From positions 1 to 64,000 of the forward strand of contig JAKOGH010000691.1 of the NCBI GenBank assembly GCA_024811115.1: DNA of 64,000 bases. Direction: 5' to 3'. Position numbers and translations under genes: made by a program. Below are positions 47,621 to 58,690 of this stretch, piece by piece (the stretch's first letter is position 1; each line of letters starts with the position of its first letter). Source of the stretch: Terana coerulea (Eukaryota; Basidiomycota; Agaricomycetes; Polyporales; Phanerochaetaceae). Under the pieces are notes generated by a model. It did not search any database. It saw only the letters and a list, made by a program, of their open reading frames with translations, and had not been told where the DNA came from.

Positions 47621-49103
47621 TTACCAAGAATGATGACCTCCGCTGACAACGATGCTGCAAGGAGGTAGTCAGCAAGCCGCAGCACATACGTGGAACGAAG
47701 TGTGCTCACTCGCTGCCCGTGCAGAACGTGCTAGCGTCGCTCGTCAGCCATGCTACGACGCCCCGAAGCTCGTCGGGCCGACCGATGCGGCCCATGGGAT
47801 TCAAGCTCGCCCATTTGCCGAGCAGGTGCGGCTGCGTATCGAGGTACGCGGCGGTCATGCTGCCTCGCCTCGTCAGCGCCATGGCCCAAACACCGGAAGT
47901 CAATCTCAGACGCACTTGGTGTAGATGTACCCGGGACTCAGCGTGTTCACCCGGATGCGCTTCGGGCCCAGTTCGCACGCCATGCTGCGCCCCATCTGCA
48001 GCACCGCAGATTTCGAGCTGTTGTAGGACACCCAAGCGTGGTCCTGCGACGCATGAGCAGACCCACGACGCCACCAGGACTCAGGCGACGGACCTTGTTG
48101 GTGATGGAGCCGCTCATGCTCGCCACCAGGACGATGCTCCCGCCGTTCCCAAAACGCGCCATCTGTCTCCCAGCCGCCTGCGCGGTATACAGGACACCGT
48201 TCACGTTCACGTCCATCACCTGCGCAGCGCACCCGTCAGCGCCGCGGCATACCGAAGCCCCTCGACCAGCGACATCACCTCGCGGAACTGAGACGCAGGG
48301 TACTCGAGGCAGTCTGTGTGAGTCTTCAGCACGCCCGCAGCAGCGATGCAGGCGTCCATCCGCTCCTCTCTGTCCCCTATATCTTGCCCAATCTTCCACA
48401 TCGCTTCCTGTCGCCCACACACATGTCAGCCACCTCACACGAACGGTGTTGATGCTCGCAGCCTGCCCGGGCGCACCTGGTCGGTTACGTTCCCGCTGAT
48501 GTACTCGAGACGGCCCTCGCCGGCCTTGTTGGCCATCTTTGCGGCGTAGTCGCGCACCTTCTGCCATTCCCCGGACGGCGTCTTGGGCAGATCGACGCAG
48601 TACACGGCGCGCGCCCCGGCCTCGACCAGGGCGAGCGCCATCTCGAGCCCCAGCCCGCGGTTGCCCCCGACACGAGCGCGACGCGGTCGGCGAGGGAGAA
48701 CTCGTGCTGGAAGAGCGTGGGAGACGGCGCGGGATCTGTGCGTGATTGAGCACGATGTGTGTCCGTGGCGGCCGAGGCGAGGCCAGCACTCACCGTTTGC
48801 AGCATGGTGCAGCGCGGCTGTGACACCGATGGGACCGTACGCGGGCTGCTGGCCTGTCTTGGGTTGGTTGTCGACGTCTAGCGGGAGTCTCCGTCGCTCT
48901 TGCAATGGTGCGATCGCGTGAGGGGTCGCATGGGCCGTGGACGAGCTTGTGGCAGTGTCGCCCTTCCAGCAACCACTCCTAGCATTCTCGAGCGCAGTAT
49001 GAAGGCCATGCTGTTGAGGGATCGGTGGTGGACGTTGAGGGTGCAGTGGCCGCTTTCGGGTGGGGAACTGGGCAGTTATTGGCCCGTTTTCGCCGTGTCC
49101 CAC
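47621..49103 (-). CDS. Short-chain dehydrogenase/reductase (polyol/sorbose reductase-like), one-base frame break
   Basis: NAD(P)-dependent classical SDR. The Rossmann glycine motif is visible as GGNRGLGLEMALALVEAGA once a frame break is allowed. Then come GEGRLEYISGNVTDQ, the IAAAGVLKTHTDCLEYPA strand, VMDVNVNGVLYTAQAAGRQM, GSIVLVASMSGSITNK, the catalytic Y-x-x-x-K in SYNSSKSAV, ELGPKRIRVNTLSPGYIYT, and the C-terminal NPMGRIGRPDELRGVVAWLT. Introns keep frame to the TAA at 47621. The glycine motif needs six C on the + strand, but only five are present at 48664-48668. The start is uncertain. Upstream in frame is DNQPKTGQQPAYGPIGVTAA; an ATG at 49009 in another frame opens a basic, mitochondria-targeting-like segment (MAFILRSRMLGVVAGRATLP), which hints at a second missing base or an unseen intron. 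The substrate is not predictable. Confidence 0.82.
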
Positions 49104-49962
49104 GCATTGACCGCATACCTCTGGGAGTCATCCCATTGCCGATGGGTGGCAATTCAAGTCTGTATGGCGGTCATGGGTTTGCAGCGTGTAGAGAATCCAT
49201 CAAGCACCTCTGATAGAGCAGGTCTATGAGGTCAGTGCCGGGCCTCGGAGCAATTCCAGGCTGCCCAAAGAAGACACTCGATAATAAGAGAAATGTGCAG
49301 CAGCGCTGCAGGCATGCCTCTGAGGTGGTGGCGGGTGGGTATGAAAGCACAAAGCGCTCATGCTCCTGTCGAGCTGTGTTGGCCAATCAACGCACAGATT
49401 AATCCGCAGGCTGGCTCTATCCGAGCTGCCGAGGAGTCCATTCTGTTGATTGGCTTTGTACCACCTCACGTTTGTTCGCTCGCATTCACAACCCCTCTGC
49501 TCCTGAGCGCACTCGCGGGTGTCAACAACAACTAGTACAACTGTACCAGGTGCGACGCTCTCAACTGGGGACGGAAATAATGGTGCAGTCTCTGAGTAAC
49601 TAGCTGGGGAACAGACCAGCTCGAGACTGGCTTTCTCTGTTGCAGACGGTAGTTACTTATACAGGTGTAGTCCTAAACTGTACAGTACCACCCGGTATCC
49701 TTGTGTATGTACTAGAGCGGCCCAGAACAGTAGAGAAACATACGGACACCACGGTATCGATGAGAGAACAATAGATAGGAGTAGAAGACAATGGAAATGA
49801 AAAGAATACCCTAGAGACGCCCAGAAGTTCATGACAGCGGGCATCAGGCCTCACGGTCCGACTTCGTTCGGCAGGGGAATTAGCTTGGTAAATCACCTAC
49901 GGACACATATTCTGTTAGCACTAAATTTATGAGCTCTAAATTGGTGCGTACCATGTTCCAAG
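49104..49962. other. Intergenic interval before the hAT element
   Basis: No gene is supported. Its last eight bases, GTTCCAAG (49955-49962), are the left target-site copy of the hAT insertion. Confidence 0.5.
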
Positions 49963-51120
49963 TAGTGCTTAACAAAAATAACAATATATTCCATTATATT
50001 CCGAAAATAACATTACAATACCAATAAATGTATGCATATCCATGGCCGCCGTGAATACTAGTAGAGAGCATCATACTACATTACAATATCATTACATTAC
50101 CATACCGCATTGGTATTTATTGGTATTGGAATGGTCCAAGTCTAAGGCATGGTGGGCTAGCGGGAGCAATAGCCGGCAGGCTGCAGCAGTGCGGCGAGCT
50201 CCGGCGGCTATGGTAATTGCCCGCCGGCCTGGGCGTAAATCTGACGAATTTTGAAAGCACGCGCATCGACCGTCTTCAGCTTATCTTTTCTCTTCTCAGC
50301 TGCGCGTTGTGGCTCTTCCTCCTCTATGTCAACACCAGGAGATGTGGCAACACAGCGTGCCGAGCTGAATAAAGCCCTGCAAGCTCTCGGCATGCTCATC
50401 TCCAAGGGTCTTGAACAGTGTCACGGCATTCCTGAGGCTTCCGAAGACGGCCCGATCGCACAGCACTTCTCAAACGCGAAGGCCAACGAGAGGAGGGCCC
50501 GTACTACACCGTTGATAAAGCCTGGACCCGTGTTTTTGTGGAGAACATGCTCCTGAAAAGCACCTGGAGTTAATAACCCGAGGCTCTTATGGAGTAGAGT
50601 GCATACACACATTTCTGGTGAAGCTGGCCGCCCATCCGGCAATCGAGAAGCACAACGGGCTGTTCTTGATGAAGGAGCGCACCCAAGCGCTGATCAGCCT
50701 CACAGCGCAAGTGTAAGCGATAATAGTAAATAAGAATGATTAAAATGCTCACCGGGAGGATTAGTGTAAACAAAGCAAGAAGCGAAGAAGGGACTGCTTT
50801 CCAGTTCCTCGCCCAGCAGACGCAACTTTCCAGCCTACAGATGCTACGAAAGGTCAGCGCAAAGACAATGCGGCAGTCCCAGCTGCTAAAGAGAGCGCAC
50901 CAAAGAAGAACGCTTTCAATCTTCTCGGAAAGCCCCAGAAAATCTCACCCGAAGGTGAGTAGAGATCTGCGCATACCAGCCATCAGTTGCTGATACATCA
51001 CACAGACTCTGAGCGGCTGAACGAACCTCGACTGCAAGCAGCTATCAAACGCGCGCTTCCAATTCGTGGATGATGAAAGTGATGGTGAGGCGGCACCAAA
51101 GAAGGCAAAGACAGCGACGG

Positions 51121-51200
51121 ACAGGGGAAAGGGAAAGGAGAAAGGGAAGGGAAAGGAAAAGGAAAAGGGAAAGGGAAAGGAGAAGGAGAAGGCGCAGGCG
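51121..51200. repeat. Purine microsatellite in transposase exon
   Basis: An uninterrupted purine tract built from GGGAAA, GGAAAA and GGAGAA units encodes a run of alternating lysine, glycine and glutamate (KGKEKGKGKEKEKGKGKEKE), expected to be a disordered basic linker. Confidence 0.85.
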
Positions 51201-51982
51201 AAGCCTAAGCGCAAGCGTGTCAAGGTGAGCTTGCTCGCATTCAGCGGTATACTATTGTAGTCAATGGACTTACGTTCAAACCCCAGGAGCGACACCAGCG
51301 ACGAGAGCGATGCGAGCGACAGCGACATCCAAGAGGTGTTGCCGTCCGATGACGAGGTAGTCGTTGTTTCAAGCAAGCGCGACAGAAAACGGTCCAAAGG
51401 CGCTTGGGCGGTTGAGCAGTTCGCACCGCCACAGAAGGCCAAGAACGCTACTGGGGATCCAATATGGTCATGCAAGTGTAACTGGTGCACGTACGTGACT
51501 ATTCAGCTTGACATTGATTCAATTATCTCTGAACATAACAATCAGTTGCGAGCGTACTCTCCCACGAAAATGCAACAAGTTCGAAGATGAGGTGTCGCTC
51601 ACCCTGAGCAATCTTATCTCTCACTTCGACGAGGGTAAGAAGGGTCGGTGCAAAGGAATCAAGCCTGATGCCTCATACAAGAAGTGGGCTGCACGCGTGG
51701 CACTTCAAGAGTCGGGCGACACTTCTGAACATCGGCTCTCATTGGACGCAGCTGGCGAGTCGTCGAAGCAGCGATCACTCATGAAGGACTTCGTCGAACG
51801 TGGGATTGCTCACCCTGCAGAAGAGCTCTCGTTTGCAAGATTCCGAGAATACTTTGTTAAGGGCATTGTTGAGGACGACCTGCCATTTTTGTTTGGCGAG
51901 CGCATTGGTATGAAGTGCTGTTTCTCTCTTGTACTGCCTCGAAACTATGAAGTGCCGAATGGCATGATGGTTCAGCGGGATA

Positions 51983-52650
51983 TAGTGTTGCCGAAGTTCA
52001 GTTCAGTTCAGTTCGGGTCCATTTTTGTCCGAACCAGAACCAGAACCAAGTGTTTAGCAGCTGAACCTGAACCAAACTGAACTGAACCAGTATGAACTGG
52101 TTCGGTTGGTTCAGTTCAGGGTTCGAACTGGTTTGAACCATTGAACCATGTATATATCAGCTTTACTCTGTCAAATCAGTGTAATTGCAATGGTAGATTA
52201 TAATAGAGTTATATATTGACATCTAGAAGAGTTTGTATAGTGCAAAAGCCTTACATTATGATGTTTTGAAGCTCAGTGTCTGATAGAAGCTGCCAGTTGC
52301 CTTTTTTGGCAGCTATTGATGGCATCATATATACACCAAAACATAAGCAGAGTAACATTTGATGCTCAATTTACAAGCACAACAATGAAAAATAGTTTAG
52401 ACATGCTATAGTAAGTAAGTTCATGTACTTTTCTCTATGAATCCCAGTACAAATACACTACATAACATATACATGGTTCATGGTTCGAACTGGTTCGAAC
52501 TTGGTTCAGAGTGTGACAGCCATGCCCGAACCAAGAACCGAACCAAGTTATCTAGAGGCCAAACTAGAACTGAACCAAACTGAACCACACGGTTCGGTTC
52601 ATCGGTTCTGGTTCTGAACCGCCGAACCGAACTGAACTTCGGCAACACTA
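51983..52650. mobile_element. Non-autonomous hAT MITE nested in the transposase gene
   Basis: A 668 bp element with terminal inverted repeats: left TAGTGTTGCCGAAGTTCAGT, right end its complement ACTGAACTTCGGCAACACTA. It is bounded by a perfect 8 bp target duplication GCGGGATA at 51975-51982 and 52651-52658. Both subterminal regions are made of GGTTCGAAC and GAACTGAACC-type repeats able to fold. There is no coding capacity. Removing it rejoins the host frame as MMVQRDTQRLYAVMDRK, so it inserted into an intact transposase exon. Confidence 0.92.
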
Positions 52651-52859
52651 GCGGGATACACAGCGTCTGTATGCTGTAATGGACAGGAAGGTCACCGAAT
52701 TGCTCACAGTGAGTTCCAATAACAGGTCGGACTGGGTTTCTTGTGTAACAGAATTGCTTATTATGCTCACAGACAAATGATTCAAAGATTTCTACGGCTA
52801 ACGACACCTGCATCTGAAAAAACCCCCTTACTATTCCTGCCTAATGCATGCTGATAAGC

Positions 52860-53160
52860 ACTAATTCATTGCACATAAGCTTCAAAGTAACACAACTAGA
52901 TAAATAGATACATTAGGCCAATAAGGCAGTTTAGTGAGGTCCTTTGCTAATTGTCTTAATTATTCTATATATTAGGGCAATTAGTCCTATTTCTCAGCTA
53001 TTTGTTTCCTTACTGTCCTATTTTGTTCCTTACATGCAGCTATAATACCACTACTGCTTGACTAGTCATCTGAGAAATCCCCTTCTTAATTTAACCTGAT
53101 GCTCTGTATTGCATATTTAGTTATCTACATACAAGACTAAGCTACCTAACACAACAAACT
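52860..53160. other. AT-rich, CpG-poor filler inside the hAT element
   Basis: Low-complexity AT-rich DNA with almost no CpG, unlike the gene-bearing parts of the window. It probably belongs to an older insertion that displaced the transposase core. No terminal repeats were identified. Confidence 0.5.
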
Positions 53161-53289
53161 ACTTGTACTGTGCAGGTAAGCCCATGCACCATGCACCATA
53201 CTCACCTGCACTGCGCCATGCCCACCTGTGTGTTGTATCTGTCAGTAACATACTTACGTACACCACTACCCTGGCCCTCGTGTCGTGCA

Positions 53290-53960
53290 CCAGCCCTTCT
53301 GACGGGGCGCACTTGTCAGCGTCGGTCTGCACGCGTCGTGCTTCGCCACGTCCTGCGCGCCAGCGCCGGCGCGGTGCGCGTGCTGCGCTCGTTGGCGTCG
53401 TGCTGGGGTAGCTTGCTACCCTGGTCCCTCGCGTCGTGCGTCGGCCCTTTGTAACGGCGGCACGCTCGCCTGCGTCGGCCTGCGCGCGTCGTGCTTCGCC
53501 ACGTCCTGCGCGCCGGCGTTGGCGTGGTGCGCATCCGTCGGCACCGTACGTGCGTGCGCCGCTGTCCCGCCCTGCGTATCTTGCGCGTCGTGCTGTACGC
53601 GCCGGTTTCTTGTGCGTCGGCGTCGCGCTCACCTGCGTCGGTCTGCGCGCGTCGTGCTTCGCCACGTCCCGCGCGCCGGTGTTGGTGTTATGCGCGTGCT
53701 GCGTTCTCGGCGTCGCGCCTGTGTAGCTTGTTGCGCTGGTCCCTCGCGTCGTACGTCGGCCCTTTGTAACGGCGGCGCGCTCGCCTACGTCGGCCTGCGT
53801 GTGCTGTGCTTCACCACGTCCCGCGCGCCGGCGTTGGCGTTGTGCGCCGCCGTTCGTGTCGTACGCGTCGTGTCGTGCACGCCGGCTTCTTGTGCGTCGG
53901 CGTCGCGGCCGCCGGCGTTGAGCTTGTTGCGTCGTGCTTGACTACGCGGGCGTTCGCGCG
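53290..53960. repeat. GC- and CpG-rich tandem repeat, about 155-160 bp unit
   Basis: The core CGTCGTGCTTCGCCACGTCC recurs, with small changes, near 53335, 53490, 53650 and 53802, giving four units. Units one and three share a GTAGCTTG...CTTTGTAACGGCGG half; two and four share CGCCGGTTTCTTGTGCGTCG or a close variant. The higher-order period is therefore about 310 bp. All six frames stay fairly open only because stops are rare in such sequence; no gene is implied. Confidence 0.8.
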
Positions 53961-54330
53961 CGGTGTTCGTTGCTGGTGGGGGATGCGTGGTGCCTATTCA
54001 TGAAAGCACCGTCCATAAGCCGTGCATGCACGGCTATGGACGGCTCTGGGTAGTAGCGGTGGATGCGGCGAGAGGGCCACGTACCTCGTTTGCAGGGAGC
54101 CCCTCCCCTTCAACAGCCTTGCTCGATAATTCACGCGTCCCCCACTCTTGTGTGGTGTCGCTTGGGTCCTGGTGTCGCGGTAGGTGGTCGCGACGCAGCT
54201 AACGCGTCGGTTAGGAATGAGGGACCGAGGGAATGAAAGATGACGCCAACCAAACGCGAAGGCTTCAAAGACGTTAAGGCGCTTCAATATACCCGGTAAC
54301 TTATGACCATTCTGTACGATGACACACGCA

Positions 54331-54410
54331 AGCCGCTATGGCGCAGCTGTTAATCTGCTGGGCGCGTTTACCCAGGTGGTCCTGGGTTCAAGTCCTTCTG
54401 GGTGCATTGT
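54331..54410 (+). other. tRNA-like Pol III promoter pair (possible SINE head)
   Basis: TGGCGCAGCTG (54338) resembles a tRNA A box and GGTTCAAGTCC (54386) a B box, at tRNA-like spacing. CTGGG and CCCAG can form an anticodon-like stem between them, but around an 8 nt loop. The acceptor and T stems pair poorly, so it is not a working tRNA gene. It fits the head of a tRNA-derived SINE or a tRNA pseudogene, followed by an AT-rich tail. Confidence 0.5.
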
Positions 54411-54439
54411 GGTTATTTCTGGTCATCTTTTTGTGAGCC

Positions 54440-55270
54440 TCGGCCCATTAACAAAAGCATACAGTGTGAATTGCTTTGGTCGTCTGTGAAGCAGTCACTT
54501 TTTTAGAGCTATTGTGATATTTAAAATTGATTGCAACTTGTTGTTCAACTGTGGCAAATGGTAATTATATAAGAATATAGACATTCTAGGCAAAAGCAGC
54601 TCTTTTTAGCAATTGTACAGAGCTTATATATTAGGTTATAAAGGTAATATTAAAGAGCTTCAGACTTGTCATTAACAATATCCTTAAAGCTTTGTGCACT
54701 TTGAAAACCAGTCTAATAAGGAATCCATTATGCATTTATGTGCCAACTAGGCTGAAATAGAGAATATTAGCTACATTAACTCTAAAAGTGTAATAGTATA
54801 AGTATATAGGTTAGCTAATTGGCAGAAAAAGGAGGACATAGAACTAAATTAGCTTTAAGCAATACAATAATAAGAGTCCAAGTAATAAATAAAAGCAATA
54901 GCAAAATAAGTGTCATAAGCTCTAGATAATGTCATAAATATAATACAAATAACAAGCAAATAAGTAAAAGCTAATAATAAACTACTGATAAAATATGCAA
55001 TAGTGAGAAATTAGATAAAACGAAATATAGTAAATGAGCTAATGAAAGAATGCAATAAGGCATTGGTAAGGGATAAAAAGTCAATTAGGTAGTAAAAAGC
55101 CATTAATAATCAGCAGATTAGAATGTTAAAAAGGCAATGGGCTGTTTAGCAAGCTAATAGATGTAGATTAGCTAAATAAACTATATTATAAGAATACATT
55201 TTCACAAAAAGCGAAAAAGAGCATACTAAACAACTTAGTGTTAAATAAGAAGCATAAAGCATAAATTAGA
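54440..55270. other. Very AT-rich, CpG-free low-complexity tract
   Basis: About 800 bp made largely of A, T and AGC-type words (AATAAGC, TAATAAT), with practically no CpG. It shows no coding frame and no terminal repeats. It looks like ancient transposon sequence after prolonged cytosine deamination. Confidence 0.6.
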
Positions 55271-57399
55271 AGAGGGGTTTTTCCAGATGCGCCATGTTAA
55301 CAAGCACCAGTCAAACAAAGGTCAAGGCGTCAGATCTCCAGATCGGTTGCGCAGCCCACGTTACGCGACCTTGTGGTTCAGGCCTTTCTCAGTGGCCTTG
55401 GGCTTGCACGACCCAGATGTCGAAGATCTCTTCTCTGTGGTCAAGGGCGAGGATCGGGCGTACGATCCCAAGGGAATGACCCTGATGTGGCTTTGGAAGC
55501 AAAACAAGTGATGAAGGAGTTGAAGCTGCACACGGCCGGCAAGCCTATCCCCTCGAGCGATGACAAGCTGTCTGACGAAGAGACCCAGTTGTTGGATGAA
55601 TCGTCAGATTTTAACAACTCCGACTCAGATGGTGACAGTGACGAAGGCCTGAATGACAGAGGTGAAATTGAAGCCGGCAATGACGAGGGCCATGGTCAGG
55701 AGGAGAGTGCAGCCATTGGCAATAGAAGGAAGGCTGCAAAGAAGGGAAAGCGTGGCAAGCCGAAGAAAGCCTTCACACCTGTCAATAAGGTGCGTGATTG
55801 AGAAACTCACATGATGCCGTGAGACTGACCTACTGCGTATAGCTCCACAGCATCTGCGTCAAGTGCTTCGCTCCGAGAAGCAACGGAAGAAGTTCTGCGT
55901 GTACACACGAAAGTACTGCAAGAAGGAAGTTCAGCATCTCGTCCTTGGTTCGAAGTATGCCTATCCGATGGAATACAACGTACGCCGAGATTGAACGAGG
56001 CCTCAAACTTCAGGAAGTGAGTAGTATTGCACTGCACGGTGACTATGAAATAGAATGAATAGCTTACTGTCGACTTGCAGGCGGTGAAACACTGGGTGAA
56101 GAGCTTGACCCAAGGCCTGACTGGCAAGAAGTTCGATTTAGCATCAGCTAAAGAACTGAAGTTGACTCTCACCGTCGATGACTGGGGATACCTGGTCATT
56201 GTCCTCGAGATCTTAGATGTATGTCGCCAGAGTCATCAACCACAGCCCTGATTAATGACTTGAATGACAGCCCTTCCATAATGTCACCCTCACCCTTTCT
56301 CGCAAGGGTGTTCCCACAATCTGCTATGTACTGCCACTGTAAAAAGGCCTAGAGAAGCATTTAGAAGCCATGAAAACGAAGCACAAGGCAAAGAAAGACT
56401 TCCTGATGGGTCTTTCCCTGGCTCAGGCCAAGCTTACCGTTCACTTTGACAAGGCTCTGAAGCGCAAGTACTATCTCCTTGGCGCGGATAAGTGCCATTC
56501 CCTCATCAAACCAACTATGGCATTGTTTGACTGAATGGAGCAGTTCTGCACCCATGCTTTCGAGTGGCGTACTTCGAAAATCAAGAGCTCTGGCCAGAGC
56601 ATGTGGGTAAACGCGCGGCAACCCTTCTTGACGAGGTGTTCGCAGAGTATTCCCAGGCGTCGACATCCACCACTGCCGGAGTCACTACCCCGAGCCCTTC
56701 CAGCTCATCTGCGCCGTCTACATCAACCGGATCGCAATCGAAGCCGGTCAGAGTAGCTTCTTGGCCTCTGCTCTGCGCAGCACCAGCCTGAATATGCTCT
56801 CGTCATCAAAACTCACTGAAGTGGAGCTGTACAAGCAGCCGGGCTCACTCCCATGCAAGCCAGAGAACGAGGATAACTCATTGGGATGGTGGAAGGTGAG
56901 CCGCATTTCGCTTCAACTCAGATGTCATACAACTGACTATATATTTTAGACCAACGCAGACACACTGCGTATTCTTGCGCTCGCAGCGAGACGTTCTTGC
57001 CATCCCGGAGTGAGCATATCGGTTGAACGGCTATTCTCACAGTGCAAGCAGACGCTGCGCGATTCGCGTGCGTCTATGACTGCTGAGACTGCCTCGCGCG
57101 ACTATCATTAGCAAGGAGTGGCTAAAGCGGGGCCTCGGAGACGACGTGAACTACCTCGACGGCGTTTCCATTTGGGCGGGCTTGCGCAGACCAGTAAATA
57201 CCAATGAATACCAATACATACCAATACATCTGTATTCCAATACATTACATTCGCATACCATTTCAGACTTGGCTCTGAGGTAATGGTATTGAATAATATT
57301 GAGTAAATAAGACCCAATTTTGGTATTTATTGGTATTTGTTAAGCACTGGTCCCAAGCCACTCGGCATGCATCGGTCCTAGTGAAAGCTTTGGACAGCC

Positions 57400-58690
57400 C
57401 GGAGATGGCATCTGTTCAAAAACGCTTCGCCACGTGGGATGCACGTGCGCCAACGCCACCACGCCCGGACGGACGCGTCAGACTCCTCTCTGCCGTCCCT
57501 ATTTCCTCCACTTTCTTTGTAATCATTGTTCTCGCACCGCCAGCCACTTCTTAGACTTATATACATGCGCGTAACCCTCCTGTCGGTTGCTATACCGAGA
57601 TGGTTGACTTCTACCGCACAACTGTCTCAAATCGTGGCATTCGGAAAACAAAGCGTTCGCCTGACCATCCTGCCACTGCACCGACACTCTGACAACGCAG
57701 CACACCATCACGGTTCTTGAGCAGCTCTCCTACTTCGTACAATACACAAAATTCCGTGCCCTTCTCTTTCCGCGGAGATCATCACGCAATCGCTCGCCGA
57801 GTAGTAGAAGGACAAGTAGAACCTGTGGCCTTACCCCATTGGCGAGGCATGCTTAGAGGTTTGTGTGGTCTTATAAGATGACATTAGGTGTCTTCATGGA
57901 GGTGCGTATCCTTCAATATGCACCATGCGGCGCATACTGACGACGAGCTAGGCGGCTTACAACCAACGTGCACACTGGAGTCGTAATTGTCAACAACTTG
58001 TGGTCCGAGTTGCCCATGCACACCGACGCTACAAGCGACGTCAACAGTATGCTAGGTATAACTGGAAGCCGAACGAATGCGCACTAGACGATATTCGACC
58101 AAGACTGGTTCGCACCGTTCGCTCTCGACTTGTACTTCTGGGCCATATCCGCTTTCAAGAGTCGAAGCTTCACAGTCAATTTCTCGGCGGCTCACATCAG
58201 AACACAATTACGACTCACATCTTGCTCACATCGATGTGCACACAGGGCAAGCCTGAACCAGCGGACAGACCGCCCGGCCGACCAACTCCGCCAACGAAGC
58301 TCGCTCTCCCTCTTTGGACAGCAGAGAACAACGTGACCACAACAGCCGACAACCACTCTAGGATCCGTTTCGCAGTATCTGATACAGGTGCGCTTTTGGA
58401 AGAACAGGATGTTGCTATATGGTGGGAGGAGAGTCAGCGGTCGGCAAAGTCACTGGTGAGTACTATAACGATATGTAACATCTCGACACGTCTAACGGTC
58501 CATCCAGACCGGAGATTGAAGAACTCGAATGCATCTGCTTCGCGCTGCTCAGAAGCTCAACGCGCGAAACTGGTGAAGTCGTTACCATACGGTTCGAGCT
58601 GCTTTCCGCTGCGGTCACGTCGCAACATCGGCCTCACGGACCTCAAGAGTTATTGTTGACCATGCCATGCTGCGCTCGACTTCGTTCAAT
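57400..58690 (+). repeat. Dispersed gene-like repeat, copy R3
   Basis: Starts with CCACGTGGGATGCACGTGCG (57432-57451) and the shared GCCAACGCCACCACG. Its 3' half retains the longest readable exon of the family: a 219-codon frame (58000-58659) containing HSRIRFAVSDTGALLEE and VAIWWEESQRSAKSL, followed by a GTGAGT donor near 58456. After an intron, PEIEELECICFALLRSSTRE continues in the next frame. The coding look of this stretch suggests the repeat derives from a real spliced gene of unknown function. The 5' part has stops, so this copy is probably dead. Confidence 0.6.

Larger units (their letters stand above)
50326..57112 (+). pseudogene. hAT transposase, interrupted
   Basis: Exon fragments in order: a leading segment from about 50326 (MSTPGDVATQRAELNKALQA); a Lys/Glu-rich tract (51066-51220); an acidic stretch (SDESDASDSDIQEVLPSDDE); a BED-like finger (DPIWSCKCNWC, later LTLSNLISHFDEGKKGRC); and the hAT N-terminal region (IVEDDLPFLFGE, YEVPNGMMVQRD). 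The next residues TQRLYAVMDRKVTELLT resume after the MITE. Further on are LVRSMPIRWNTTYAEIERGL (55930-56015), LGADKCHSLIKPTMALFD, YFENQELWPEHVGKRAATLL, and the C-terminal dimerisation block PCKPENEDNSLGWWK joined to TNADTLRILALAARR and SISVERLFSQCKQTLRDSRA. The catalytic-core region is largely replaced by foreign DNA between about 52.8 and 55.3 kb, there are in-frame stops, and the LAIPG segment is garbled. It cannot encode active transposase. Confidence 0.8.
49963..57349 (+). mobile_element. hAT superfamily DNA transposon (decayed, with nested insertions)
   Basis: The left end reads TAGTGCTTAACAAA and the right end, inverted, CAGTGCTTAACAAA, a hAT-type terminal inverted repeat. Directly outside are GTTCCAAG (49955-49962) and GTCCCAAG (57350-57357), an 8 bp target duplication with one transition. 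Subterminal DNA at both ends is rich in the GGTATTTATTGGTATT motif and its complement. Inside lies a + strand transposase with a BED-type zinc finger at the N side and the hAT dimerisation domain near 56.9-57.1 kb. The element is inflated to 7.4 kb by a nested MITE, a GC-rich tandem repeat and AT-rich filler. Confidence 0.88.

Noticed and set aside
53159..53941. Long frames on both strands in the GC-rich tandem repeat
   Set aside because: Arg/Ala/Ser-rich translations of a CpG-rich repeat; openness is due to few stop codons.
54331..54410. Functional tRNA gene
   Set aside because: Acceptor and T stems do not pair and the anticodon loop has eight bases.
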